The notes: generated from the letters alone by a model not told the origin. Numbered from the stretch's first letter, positions 52,155 through 60,425 are shown. The stretch is DNA of 64,000 nt from an uncultured Collinsella sp. (GCA_900752015.1 CAADTZ010000019.1:1-64000); one strand, 5' to 3'. Numbers and translations: made by a program.

Positions 52155-52850
52155 CTATGCCTGCTGCCAGGTGTCTACGAGCTCCTTGGCCGCGGCGTAG
52201 GGGTCATCGGCGCTGCAGACGGCACTCACCACAAAGAAGCCGTCGACGCCGGTGGCCTTGAGCTGCGGAAGGTCGGCCGTCTTGACGCCGCCGCCCACCA
52301 CGATGGGCACGGGGCTTGCCGCATGGAGCGCGGCCAGGTCCTCAAAGCTCTTGGTGATGATAGAGCCGTCGGCCGCGCGTCCGCAGTCGCGCTTGGTCTC
52401 GGTCTCGTGGAGTGGGCCGATGCCAAGGTAGTCGACCAAACTCATATCGGCGGTCTTGACGTACTCGAGCATCTCCTCGCAACGGGCCGAAAGGCCCACG
52501 ATGGCGTCGGGGCCCAGCAACTTGCGACAGACCTCGACGGGAATATCGCTTTGGCCCACGTGCACACCGTCGACAGCAATACCCTGCTCGCGTGCGGCAA
52601 GCACACAGTCCAGACGGTCGTCGATCAGCAAGGCGACCTGACCGGTCTTGCCGGCCTGAGCGATTGCCTGCGCGGCGTCGCCGGTCAGCGCAATGATCTC
52701 GCGGGCGCTTGCCACCTTGGAGCGCACCTGGATGCAGGTAAAGCCGGCGTCGAGCGCCTGGGCCACCACATCGCCCACGGGGCGCCCGAGCGTGTTTTCG
52801 GGGCCGAGTACCAGATAGGCCGAGATATCAAGGTTGTCGCGGATGCTCAT
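52155..52850 (-). CDS. thiE: Thiamine-phosphate synthase
   Basis: A 231-residue TIM-barrel enzyme: LVLGPENTLGRPVGDVVAQA, TCIQVRSK, ALLIDDRLDCVLA, GVHVGQSDIPVEVCRK, GLSARCEEML, DYLGIGPLHETETKRDC, and the phosphate loop PIVVGGGVKT. It joins HMP-pyrophosphate and thiazole phosphate to make thiamine phosphate. Its ATG overlaps the stop of the thiamine-binding gene (ATGA). Third gene of a TPP-riboswitch operon. Confidence 0.96.
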   Translation of the reverse strand: MSIRDNLDISAYLVLGPENTLGRPVGDVVAQALDAGFTCIQVRSKVASAREIIALTGDAAQAIAQAGKTGQVALLIDDRLDCVLAAREQGIAVDGVHVGQSDIPVEVCRKLLGPDAIVGLSARCEEMLEYVKTADMSLVDYLGIGPLHETETKRDCGRAADGSIITKSFEDLAALHAASPVPIVVGGGVKTADLPQLKATGVDGFFVVSAVCSADDPYAAAKELVDTWQQA

Positions 52851-53188
52851 CGTGCTTCCTCCTGCTTTTTGATCTGTGCTTCCATGCGCTCGAGTTTGCC
52901 GGTCATGGTGTCGGTAAATCCGGGTCGAATATCGGCTTTGAGCACGACTTCGGTGCGGATGCCCTTGCTCGCCAACACAAAGGTTGCGTCGCGCACGACC
53001 TGCATGACCTCGTCCCAGTCGCCCTCGATCTCGGTGAACATGGAGGTGGTGCGGTTGGGCAGGCCGCTCTCGCGAATGACACGCACGACCTCGGCGACCT
53101 CGGCGGATAGCTCATCGCCGGTGCCGCACGGGGCGATGGCCACGGCGACGAGCGTGTTCATGCCGGCATTGGTTGCGGGCTCGGACAT
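52847..53188 (-). CDS. MTH1187/YkoF-type thiamine-binding protein
   Basis: A 113-residue protein of the MTH1187/DUF77 family: NTLVAVAIAPCGTGDELSAE, then GLPNRTTSMFTEIEGDWDEV. These small alpha-beta sandwich proteins bind thiamine or its HMP part. GGAGG precedes ATG 53188; ATG 53161 is an internal alternative. It sits between thiM and thiE, with overlapping or near-overlapping junctions, consistent with a role in thiamine handling. Confidence 0.88.
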   Translation of the reverse strand: MSEPATNAGMNTLVAVAIAPCGTGDELSAEVAEVVRVIRESGLPNRTTSMFTEIEGDWDEVMQVVRDATFVLASKGIRTEVVLKADIRPGFTDTMTGKLERMEAQIKKQEEAR

Positions 53189-53191
53189 GGC

Positions 53192-54031
53192 CTATGCCTC
53201 CTCGAGCTCGAGTCGGTTATCGGCGATGTCTTGGGCGGTTGCGCGGTAGAGCTCGTCGATAAAGGCGACCTTAAAGCTTGCCGGGGCGTCGGCGACAGCG
53301 GCGGCACGCGTGCCGGCCACGTTGTAGACGGCGGTGCCGCAGACGGCTGCCGTAAACGGGTCGGCGGCGCAGGCGTACACGGCCAGCACGCCGCCCTGCG
53401 AGCAGCCGCAGCCGGTGATCTTGGACATGAGCGGGCTGCCACCGTGGGACTTGGCCACCGTCGTGCCGTCGGTGATCAGGTCGACTTCGCCCGAGACCAC
53501 AACGGCGCCACCGGTGTGGCGAGCGAGCGCCACGGCGGCATCGCGGGCGGCGTCGACCGTGTCGGTGGTATCGACACCACGCACGCGGCTCAGATCAGCC
53601 GCCTCGCCCTCAAGACCCCACAGGCCGGCGAGTGCGATAATCTCGGAGGCGTTGCCGCGCACGATGGCGGGCTTGTACTGCTTGAGCTCGTTTACCAGCT
53701 GGGTGCGCAGGCTGCCGATACCCAGGCCCACCGGATCGAGCACCCAGGGCTTGCCGGCGTCGTGTGCCGCCTTCGCCGCGCGGGGAATCGTCTGCTCGTA
53801 GATAGGGAAGAGCGTGCCCATGTTGAGATAGATGGCGCCGCCGCCGGCAACGAGCGCTTCGCCCTCGTCGGGCAGATAGACCATGGCGGCCGATCCGCCC
53901 ACGGCGAGCTGTGCGTTGGCGACAAAGTCGATCGTCACCGTGTTGGTGATGGAGCCGGCCATCGGATTGGTGGCGCGAATTTCCTCTACGGCCTTGACCA
54001 TATGTTGCTTAAGCTGTTCCGAATCAATCAC
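53192..54031 (-). CDS. thiM: Hydroxyethylthiazole kinase
   Basis: A 279-residue ribokinase-like enzyme from GTG 54031 (AAGGAGG eight bases upstream); a longer frame would run back through the riboswitch. Conserved segments are SITNTVTIDFVANAQLAVGG, LNMGTLFPIYEQTI, PWVLDPVGLGIGSLRTQLVN, IVRGNASEIIALAG and KITGCGCSQGGVLAV. It phosphorylates hydroxyethylthiazole for salvage into thiamine. First gene of the thiM/thiamine-binding/thiE operon. No thiD is adjacent, so HMP phosphorylation must be encoded elsewhere. Confidence 0.95.
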   Translation of the reverse strand: MIDSEQLKQHMVKAVEEIRATNPMAGSITNTVTIDFVANAQLAVGGSAAMVYLPDEGEALVAGGGAIYLNMGTLFPIYEQTIPRAAKAAHDAGKPWVLDPVGLGIGSLRTQLVNELKQYKPAIVRGNASEIIALAGLWGLEGEAADLSRVRGVDTTDTVDAARDAAVALARHTGGAVVVSGEVDLITDGTTVAKSHGGSPLMSKITGCGCSQGGVLAVYACAADPFTAAVCGTAVYNVAGTRAAAVADAPASFKVAFIDELYRATAQDIADNRLELEEA

Positions 54032-54051
54032 TGCACATGCCTCCTTGGCAT

Positions 54052-54083
54052 AGAAAAGGGGCGCTGTGCATAGACAGCGCCCC
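54052..54083 (-). terminator. Terminator of the TPP riboswitch
   Basis: On the minus strand a perfect 10-bp stem GGGGCGCTGT / ACAGCGCCCC with a 6-base loop is followed by TTTTC. It lies between the aptamer and the thiM ribosome-binding site, as expected for transcription attenuation by thiamine pyrophosphate. Confidence 0.88.
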
Positions 54084-54089
54084 TGTAAA

Positions 54090-54190
54090 GGCGGCATGCT
54101 CCCTACGCCAGCATTAACTGACAGGTTCAAAGGATTGGGCCCCATGCCCTCTCAGCCTTGTGGTTTGCACCGCCGGCACTCCCGCATCGA
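54090..54190 (-). promoter_or_regulatory. TPP (thi-box) riboswitch
   Basis: Read on the minus strand, the aptamer shows the conserved THI elements in order: CGGGAGTGC, GGCTGAGAGGG, CCTTTGAACCTGTCAG and AATGCTGGCGTAGGGA. It is followed by an intrinsic terminator and thiM. Binding of thiamine pyrophosphate should favour termination and switch the operon off. Confidence 0.95.
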
Positions 54191-54214
54191 ATCTGTTGTT
54201 CCCTATACTAGCGC

Positions 54215-54249
54215 ACCTGCCAAAAAGGGACAGGTTTATTTTGGCAGGT
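54215..54249. repeat. CCTGCCAAAA palindrome with GGGACAG loop
   Basis: An 11-bp stem ACCTGCCAAAA / TTTTGGCAGGT encloses AGGGACAGGTTTA. The AAAGGGACAG segment is also the core of the CAAAGGGACAG family, so the two may be related. It lies between the riboswitch promoter and the HAD gene. Confidence 0.8.
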
Positions 54250-54286
54250 CGTTACAATAGGTAGGACCGATACGAATGGGGGCCTT

Positions 54287-55195
54287 ATGATTAAACTTGT
54301 GCTGACCGATATGGACGATACACTGATTCCAGCCGGGCATGACGGCGCCAGCGACTACGCCATTGAGGGTATTCATGCCATGCAGGCGGCGGGTCTGCAC
54401 TTTGGGCCGGTTTCGGGTCGTCAGCCGTCCGCGATGGGCTGGATGTTCAAAAACCGTTCCGAGTGTTTTTCGACCGGTGCGTTCTGTAACGGCCAGGTGA
54501 TGTTTGTCGACGGCGAAGTAGTCGCCTCGCGCGCAATCGACAACGATGCTCTGATGCGTTTGGCCGACTATCTGGAGCAAGAGACCGACGATACATTTCT
54601 AAAAGTCTACAGCCTGGGCGATGACTTTTGGGGCAACGATGCCTATTGCGTGACGAGCAATCCCGAGCGTGTGCGTCGCGCTATGGAGTCGGGCGGCAAT
54701 GCGTGGCTCAAAGGCGAAGAGGCCCCGTGCCGTCCCGTCGTCGATGACGCGTCGGTGTTTAAGGCGAATATCTGGAGTGCCCGTTCGCGTGAGGAGCTCG
54801 CGGAGCTACGCGAGCGCGTTGCCGCTGAGGTGCCGGAACTCTCGCTCGTGTTTCCCAACAACCGAGTGCGCCTGTTCGACATCCTTCCGGATGGTTGGGA
54901 CAAGGGCTGCGCTGCGCTGGAGCTGGCGCGCGCCTTGGGCCTGACGCCCGACGAGGTGGCCGTATTCGGCGATTCCGATAACGATCTGCCCATGATCGAT
55001 GCCGTTCCCAACTCCGTTGCAGTCGCCAATGCCAATGAGGCCGTCACGGCTGCCGCGCGCTGGCATATCGGCGCCGCGGCAGATGATGCGGTCGCCGGGG
55101 CTCTGCATCAGATTGCCGCCTGCGCCGCGACGGGGGAGATGCCGCCGTTTATGCGTCAGGAGGGTGCAGCCGACGCGAATTTCGCGAACAGCTAA
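54287..55195 (+). CDS. Cof-type HAD-family phosphatase
   Basis: A 302-residue HAD hydrolase with a C2 cap: motif I D-M-D-D-T (LVLTDMDDTLIPAG), motif II GPVSGRQPS, motif III Lys region (DILPDGWDKGCAALE) and motif IV FGDSDNDLPMIDAV. It dephosphorylates small sugar or cofactor phosphates; the substrate is unknown. GGGGG precedes the ATG. It is 10 bp upstream of a LysR regulator and probably co-transcribed with it. Confidence 0.92.
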   Translation: MIKLVLTDMDDTLIPAGHDGASDYAIEGIHAMQAAGLHFGPVSGRQPSAMGWMFKNRSECFSTGAFCNGQVMFVDGEVVASRAIDNDALMRLADYLEQETDDTFLKVYSLGDDFWGNDAYCVTSNPERVRRAMESGGNAWLKGEEAPCRPVVDDASVFKANIWSARSREELAELRERVAAEVPELSLVFPNNRVRLFDILPDGWDKGCAALELARALGLTPDEVAVFGDSDNDLPMIDAVPNSVAVANANEAVTAAARWHIGAAADDAVAGALHQIAACAATGEMPPFMRQEGAADANFANS

Positions 55196-55205
55196 GGAGA
55201 CAGCC

Positions 55206-56102
55206 ATGAAGCTCCAGCAGCTCAGATATGTCGTCAAAGTTGCCGAATGCGGCAGCATTACCGAGGCCTCGCGCCGTCTCTTTGTGTCGCAGCCTTCGAT
55301 TACCGCGTCGATTCGCGATCTCGAAAACGAGATGGGTGTGCACATCTTTGAGCGTACCAACAAGGGCGTCATTGTGTCCGAGGAAGGTGAGACCTTCTTG
55401 GGCTACGCGCGCCAGGTACTCGACCAGGCCGACCTGCTCGAGGGCAAGTACAAGGGCGCATCCGAGCAGGTGCCGCACTTTAGTGTGAGCTGCCAGCATT
55501 ATTCCTTTGCCGTCAACGCGTTTGTCGACGTGATCCGCGAGTTCGATGCCGCGCGTTACGACTTCACCCTGCGCGAGGAGCAGACTCACGAGATTATCGA
55601 GGATGTCGCGCATATGAAAAGCGAACTGGGCATCCTGTACTTATCCGAGCATAACCGCGAGGTCATCGAGCGCATGCTGGTGGCCAACGAGCTCGTGTTC
55701 GAAGGACTCTTCTGCGCCACGCCGCATGTCTTCGTCTGCGCCGACCATCCGCTGGCGGACCGCTCCAGCGTGACGCTCGAGGATCTGGAAGACTACCCGT
55801 TCCTGTCCTACGAGCAGGGCAGCTACAACTCGTTTTACTATTCCGAGGAGCTGACCTCGACGTTCGAGCGTCGCAAAAATATCCGCGTGCGCGACCGTGC
55901 GACGTTGTTCAATTTGGCCATGGGCCTCAACGGCTACACGGTATGCTCGGGCGTGATCAGCCACGAGCTCAACGGCCCCGGCATTATCTCGATTCCGCTC
56001 GACGTGGACGAGTACATGGAGATTGGCATCATCACGCGCAAGAACACGACGCTCACGCGCTACGGCCGGGCCTATATCGACGCGATTCGTCAGCATATCT
56101 AG
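55206..56102 (+). CDS. LysR-family regulator (CysB/MetR-like layout)
   Basis: A 298-residue LysR protein from ATG 55206 (AAGGAG upstream): helix-turn-helix GSITEASRRLFVSQPSITAS, then an effector domain (about 92-295). A longer frame extends back through the HAD gene and is not used. It lies 155 bp upstream of a MetE-like methyltransferase whose promoter holds a textbook LysR-type inverted repeat, so it probably controls that gene and may respond to a sulfur or methionine metabolite (inference). Confidence 0.92.
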   Translation: MKLQQLRYVVKVAECGSITEASRRLFVSQPSITASIRDLENEMGVHIFERTNKGVIVSEEGETFLGYARQVLDQADLLEGKYKGASEQVPHFSVSCQHYSFAVNAFVDVIREFDAARYDFTLREEQTHEIIEDVAHMKSELGILYLSEHNREVIERMLVANELVFEGLFCATPHVFVCADHPLADRSSVTLEDLEDYPFLSYEQGSYNSFYYSEELTSTFERRKNIRVRDRATLFNLAMGLNGYTVCSGVISHELNGPGIISIPLDVDEYMEIGIITRKNTTLTRYGRAYIDAIRQHI

Positions 56103-56148
56103 GGTGCTGTGCTCCGCACGGTTCAAGTCTCTTTATGGCAGTCCAGAC

Positions 56149-56216
56149 TGATATAGGAAGCATCTATATCAAACTGTTATAAACGTATATTTTACGATGG
56201 TCATATGAGCGCTCAT
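56149..56216 (+). promoter_or_regulatory. LysR-type operator and palindrome before MetE-like gene
   Basis: TGATATAG-N7-CTATATCA (56149-56171) is a perfect 8-bp inverted repeat of the LysR-box form. A second element, the 12-base perfect palindrome ATGAGCGCTCAT, lies at 56205-56216, 41 bp before the start codon. Confidence 0.65.
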
Positions 56217-56257
56217 ACTCTGTCCCAGTAAAGCAACCAATGCAAAGGGAGATATCT

Positions 56258-57391
56258 ATGAGCACTTCGATTCAACCGAACGCGCCGTTTCGCGCCGATA
56301 TCGTCGGCAGCTTTCTTCGTCCGCAGGCTGTAAAGGACGCCCGTGCCGTCTATGTCGCGGGTAAACTCGACGCTTCCGGCCTTAAGGCCGTCGAGGACGA
56401 TGCCATTCGCGATTTGGTGGCCAAGCAGAAGGCCGCCGGCCTGCAGGTGATCACCGATGGCGAGTTCCGCCGCAGCTACTGGCACCTCGATTTTATGTGG
56501 GGCCTTAACGGCATTGAGCGCCGCACCTCACGCACGGGTTATATGTTCCATGACGAGGAGACGACGGCCGACACCGCCGTGGTTACCGGTCCCATTAGCG
56601 GCGAGAACCACCCGTTCGTCGAGCATTTTAAGTTCGTCAAGGCGCTTGAGGAGGAGGGCCAGGTCGCACGCCAGACCATTCCGGCGCCGATCCAGACGTT
56701 CTCTGAGGTCACGCTCGATCGCTGCGATGGCCAGCAGGAGAGCCTGCGCGCTGTCTATAAGACCGATGAGGAACTTGCCGACGCCATTGCAGCCGCTTAT
56801 CGCACGGTGATCGCCGACCTGTACGCAGCAGGCTGCCGCAACATCCAGTTTGATGACTGCACCTGGGGCATCTACTGCGATACCGATTTTGTCGCCAAAA
56901 CCGGCATGAGCCCGGTCGACCTGCAAAAGGTAAGCGAGCTGGGCGTGGCGCTCAACAACGCCGCCATCGAGGGCAAGCCCGACGATTTGGTCATCAACAC
57001 GCACGTGTGCCGCGGCAACTACCACTCCACCTACGCTTTTGAAGGCGGCTACGACCCTATCGCTCCGTATCTGTTCGCACATGAGAATGTCGATGCGTTC
57101 TATCTGGAGTTCGACACGCCGCGCGCCGGCGGCTTTGAGCCGCTCAAGTACGTCGCTCCTGGCAAGAAGGTCGTGCTGGGCTTGGTAACCACCAAGGCGG
57201 CAGAGCTCGAGAACGAGGACGCCATCGTCGAGCGCATCCGCGAGGCGGCAAAGTACGTGCCGCTCGAGAACCTGTATCTGTCTCCGCAGTGTGGCTTTGC
57301 CAGCTGCGAGATTGGCAACAAGCTGACCGAGGACGAACAGTGGGCAAAGATCGCGCTGGTCAAGCGCATTGCCGAGCGCGTTTGGAAGTAA
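56258..57391 (+). CDS. MetE-like cobalamin-independent methionine synthase family protein (YxjG/YxjH-type)
   Basis: A 377-residue protein matching the C-terminal catalytic half of MetE. Visible features are RADIVGSFLRPQAV, ITDGEFRRSYWHLDFMWGL, IQFDDCTWGIYC, the zinc-ligand region THVCRGNYHSTYAFEGGYDP, LEFDTPRAGGFEPL and the terminal zinc Cys in LSPQCGFAS. It lacks the MetE N-terminal half, as in Bacillus YxjG/YxjH. Likely a zinc-dependent methyltransferase to homocysteine from an unsettled donor. ATG 56258 has AAAGGGAG six bases upstream. Confidence 0.9.
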   Translation: MSTSIQPNAPFRADIVGSFLRPQAVKDARAVYVAGKLDASGLKAVEDDAIRDLVAKQKAAGLQVITDGEFRRSYWHLDFMWGLNGIERRTSRTGYMFHDEETTADTAVVTGPISGENHPFVEHFKFVKALEEEGQVARQTIPAPIQTFSEVTLDRCDGQQESLRAVYKTDEELADAIAAAYRTVIADLYAAGCRNIQFDDCTWGIYCDTDFVAKTGMSPVDLQKVSELGVALNNAAIEGKPDDLVINTHVCRGNYHSTYAFEGGYDPIAPYLFAHENVDAFYLEFDTPRAGGFEPLKYVAPGKKVVLGLVTTKAAELENEDAIVERIREAAKYVPLENLYLSPQCGFASCEIGNKLTEDEQWAKIALVKRIAERVWK

Positions 57392-57514
57392 CGCTACCGC
57401 TTGCAGGTGACGGCGCGCGCGAGACATGACGTATCACGTACAATGGTCCGGATCGTATCGTTCGGGCAGGTTATCCGATATGCCTGATCGCCCTTCCATC
57501 ATGAAAGGACTTCC

Positions 57515-57568
57515 ATGTCCCAATCCTCGACGCCCGCCGTATCTGAACTCGAGGAGACTGCTGAATAG
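57515..57568 (+). CDS. Very short ORF (17 codons) with good ribosome-binding site
   Basis: AAAGGAC precedes ATG 57515; the product MSQSSTPAVSELEETAE is acidic and ends at TAG, and a strong terminator follows 20 bp later. It could be a micro-protein, a leader peptide, or the head of a deleted gene. No homology can be judged at this length. Confidence 0.3.
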   Translation: MSQSSTPAVSELEETAE

Positions 57569-57587
57569 TAGCTGCGTTCAGCCAAAT

Positions 57588-57631
57588 TAAAAATGGCGTC
57601 CATGCGTATGTACGCGTGGACGCCATTTTTA
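57588..57631. terminator. Bidirectional intrinsic terminator
   Basis: Perfect 15-bp stem TAAAAATGGCGTCCA and complement at 57617-57631 with an inner GCGTA/TACGC helix. Runs of A and T at both ends allow it to work in both directions, for the short ORF and the convergent esterase-like gene. Confidence 0.88.
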
Positions 57632-58342
57632 ATGCGTCAGTATCCAGTGGATGCCGCGCGCCATGCGCAGGTCAGTTTGGGCAAAGTGATTGCCGGGGTT
57701 GAGCTCCAGCGTTGTTGGAATGTCACGCTCGATAAACAGCTCTTCCATCGCACGCGTATCGTCGAGTACGTGCCGCATCATGCGGTTGGGCGTCTTGGTT
57801 TCCTTTTTACCGAGCGACAGATAGGCGGCGTCGGGCGTGGCTGTCATCGTGCGCTCGCGCGCGTAGTCGATAAAGCCGGGGAACCACAGCGACCCCGATG
57901 CACTTGCCGCGCGCTCAAAGACATCTGTTTGCCAAAGTGCCCACAGTGAAAAAAGACCCGCCAACGAGTAGCCGGCAATGCCGCGCCAGGTGGGCGGGCA
58001 GGGAAGTGATGATTCGGCCTCTGGGATTATCTGATTCAGCAGCTCATCGAGAAACTCAGACGCCTGTCCGCCAAAGGGCTCGGCATCTCGTATAGTTCCG
58101 TCGCATTCCCAGGGGCTCAGCTCGCGATTCCAATCGAGCCCTCCAATGGCGACAAGGGTGAATGGCGGGCAGTCGAGCTCTCGGCAGCGCTCGTAGACTT
58201 CACTACCGTCGCCCATAGCCACGGGGAGGTAGATGACGGGCGCGCCTTCCGCACACTCTGAGTAAACGGTTATCTGCTTATGATGCGCTTCCAAGGCAGG
58301 CTTCTCTCGGTGTTGTGATATTGACAGCCTCAATTGTCGCAC
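57629..58342 (-). CDS. Alpha/beta-hydrolase-fold esterase-like protein
   Basis: A 237-residue protein of the putative-esterase/enterochelin-esterase type: G-Y-S-L-A-G nucleophile elbow (GIAGYSLAGLFSLWA), SGSLWFPGF after it, and a C-terminal His (NPGNHFAQTDLRMARGIHW). No signal peptide. The start is unclear: GTG 58342 gives the longest product, but no strong site precedes it, and homology seems to start near HHKQITVYSE, so a TTG about 50 bp further on is also possible. Substrate unknown. Confidence 0.82.
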   Translation of the reverse strand: MRQLRLSISQHREKPALEAHHKQITVYSECAEGAPVIYLPVAMGDGSEVYERCRELDCPPFTLVAIGGLDWNRELSPWECDGTIRDAEPFGGQASEFLDELLNQIIPEAESSLPCPPTWRGIAGYSLAGLFSLWALWQTDVFERAASASGSLWFPGFIDYARERTMTATPDAAYLSLGKKETKTPNRMMRHVLDDTRAMEELFIERDIPTTLELNPGNHFAQTDLRMARGIHWILTH

Positions 58343-58365
58343 GCTGGCGCGGGGGCAGACGCTAA

Positions 58366-58404
58366 AAGAAAGGCGCGGAGCCGCTCGATGCGACTCCGCG
58401 CCTT
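58366..58404 (-). terminator. Terminator of NCS2 permease gene
   Basis: Stem AAGGCGCGGAG / CTCCGCGCCTT (11 bp) with a 13-base loop; on the minus strand it is followed by TCTTTT. Confidence 0.8.
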
Positions 58405-58431
58405 GATGTTCTGCTTTAGCAGACTATGCCG

Positions 58432-59742
58432 TTACGCCACGAAGAAGTAGACGAGGAAGGCAAGGGCTGCGATCCACATGAGCGGCTTGATCTTGGAGGC
58501 CTCGCCCTTAAAGAGCGCGACGATCACGTAGGCGATAAAGCCCAGACCAATGCCGGCAGAGATGGAGTAGGTGAAGGGCACGCCGGCGACAATCATGAAC
58601 GCCGGGAAACCCTGCGACACGTCGGACCAGTCGATCTCGGAGGCTTCGCTCATCATGAGGTAGCCGACGTAGACCAGAGCGCCGCAGGTGGCGGCGCTGG
58701 AAACGATGGTGACGATGGGGGAGAAGAACGCGGCGAGAATGAACAGCACGCCGGTGGTGACGGAGGTGAGGCCCGTGCGGCCACCGTCGGCGGCGCCGGA
58801 AGTGGACTCGACGAAGGTGGTGATGGAGGAGACGCCCATGAAACCGCCCACAGCAGCGGCGGCGGAGTCGACGATCAGGATCTCCTTGATATTCTCGACG
58901 TTGCCGTCGTCGGTGAGGAACTCGCCCTGCTTGGCCACGGCCATCGCGGTGCCCATGGTGTCGAAGAAGTCACTCATGAGCAGCGAGAACGAGATGACGA
59001 GGAGCGTGGGGTCGGTAAGGACCTTGACGATGGCGGGCACGCCGCCGGCGTCGGCGATGGGGCCACCGATGCTCGAGAAGTCGAGCGGGGCGATGATACC
59101 GGTCGGAGCATGGGTCACACCTAGGGGGATACCGGCGATGACGGCGACGACGATGCCGATGAGCAGCGAGCCGGGGACGTTGCGGCAGGCGAGGGCGACT
59201 GTCACCAGGATGGAGATGATGCCGACGATGAAGGTGGGGGAGGTGATGTCGCCCAGACCGACGAGTGTACCGGCGCCAGCGGTGATAATGCCGGCATCGC
59301 ACAGGCCAATCATGGCGATGAACAGGCCCAGACCCACCGAGATGGCGTGACGCAGGACAACCGGGATGGCGTCCATGATGGCCTCGCGCAGGCCACAAAG
59401 CACGAGCAGCAAGATGACGATACCCTCAAGGAAGATGACGCTCATGGCCACGTGCCAGTCACCGCCGCAGACGGTGGTGGTGATTCCAGCGATCATCGCG
59501 TTGACGCCTAAGCCCGACGCGCAGGCGAGCGGGCGGTTGGCGAAGATGCCCATGCAGATGGTCATGATGCCGGCGCCCAGGCAGGTGGCGCAGGCGAGCG
59601 CTCCCGCATCGATGCCAGCGCCCGAGAGCACCGCGGGGTTGACGGCGATGATGTAGGCCATCGCCAGGAATGTTGTCAGTCCAGCGCGGAGTTCGGTCCC
59701 GATTGTGGACTTGCGCTCGCTGACGTGAAATAGTTCGTCCAT
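58432..59742 (-). CDS. NCS2/AzgA-type purine permease
   Basis: A 436-residue, 14-helix transporter from ATG 59742 (AAAGGG upstream). AzgA-like NCS2 features are clear: ELRAGLTTFLAMAYIIAVNP, CASGLGVNAMIAG, ISVGLGLFIAMIGLCDAGI, SDFFDTMGTAMAVAKQGEF and FVESTSGAADGGRTGLTSV. AzgA-group members carry adenine, guanine and hypoxanthine with protons. Monocistronic, and no purine riboswitch was seen upstream. Confidence 0.93.
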   Translation of the reverse strand: MDELFHVSERKSTIGTELRAGLTTFLAMAYIIAVNPAVLSGAGIDAGALACATCLGAGIMTICMGIFANRPLACASGLGVNAMIAGITTTVCGGDWHVAMSVIFLEGIVILLLVLCGLREAIMDAIPVVLRHAISVGLGLFIAMIGLCDAGIITAGAGTLVGLGDITSPTFIVGIISILVTVALACRNVPGSLLIGIVVAVIAGIPLGVTHAPTGIIAPLDFSSIGGPIADAGGVPAIVKVLTDPTLLVISFSLLMSDFFDTMGTAMAVAKQGEFLTDDGNVENIKEILIVDSAAAAVGGFMGVSSITTFVESTSGAADGGRTGLTSVTTGVLFILAAFFSPIVTIVSSAATCGALVYVGYLMMSEASEIDWSDVSQGFPAFMIVAGVPFTYSISAGIGLGFIAYVIVALFKGEASKIKPLMWIAALAFLVYFFVA

Positions 59743-59935
59743 GCATACCCTTTCCTTGCTCGGCCCCGAGTTTAGGCCGATTGACACGAACTCACCCACT
59801 ATAGCCCCTTTACGACGCTGTTGTTCCTCGCATGTTGATGTTCGGCGCTTTGTAGCAGACGGACGGTATTTTTCGCATGAAAATGTGTGGGTACCGTATA
59901 CTTAAGCGGTTACAACGACCCCTATGGAGGAACGT

Positions 59936-60355
59936 ATGATTAAAGAGCTTTGCCACGACGAGGCTATCCTGTCCCAGCGTTGCGAGGTTGCGACCGTCGA
60001 GGACGAGTCGGTTGCTCAGGACCTGATCGATACCATCAAGTCGCTCGACGATGCCGGCTGCTTGGCCGCTAACCAGATTGGCGTTACCAAGAAGGTTTGC
60101 GTCTACCTGGACGATGCCGGCGAGCCCCACGTGCTCTACAACCCCCGTCTGGTGTTTGGCCTGGGCGCCAGCAAGATGGAGGAGAGCTGCCTGACGCACG
60201 AGGAGGTCACCAAGTCCACGCGCTATATCAAGTGCAAGGTCGCTTATGACGTGATCGTCGACGGCAAGATGCGCGAGCGCAAGCAGGACTTTGTGGGCTT
60301 CGAGGCGCAGATGATTCAACACATGATTGACCACTGTCTAGGAAAGTTGGTCTAA
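59936..60355 (+). CDS. Peptide-deformylase-like protein lacking the catalytic Glu
   Basis: A 139-residue deformylase fold from ATG 59936 (GGAGG five bases upstream). Motif 1 is GCLAANQIG. Motif 2 is E-S-C-L-T, keeping the metal-ligand Cys. Motif 3 reads Q-H-M-I-D-H where active enzymes have H-E-x-x-H: both His ligands remain but the catalytic Glu is Met (codon ATG, 60319-60330 region). It probably binds metal but should deformylate poorly or not at all. A conventional def gene is expected elsewhere. Single-gene unit. Confidence 0.85.
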   Translation: MIKELCHDEAILSQRCEVATVEDESVAQDLIDTIKSLDDAGCLAANQIGVTKKVCVYLDDAGEPHVLYNPRLVFGLGASKMEESCLTHEEVTKSTRYIKCKVAYDVIVDGKMRERKQDFVGFEAQMIQHMIDHCLGKLV

Positions 60356-60389
60356 GGGGACCAAAGCACCGCACTTCGTCTCTTTTGGT

Positions 60390-60425
60390 CCGGACGTGAC
60401 ATTGTTGTCATGTCCGGGCTTTTGT
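60390..60425 (+). terminator. Terminator after deformylase-like gene
   Basis: Stem CCGGACGTGACA / TGTCATGTCCGG (one G-T pair), short loop, then GGCTTTTG. Confidence 0.8.

Noticed and set aside
57392..57514. Gene between the MetE-like gene and the short ORF
   Set aside because: No frame with a ribosome-binding site or coding signal was seen.
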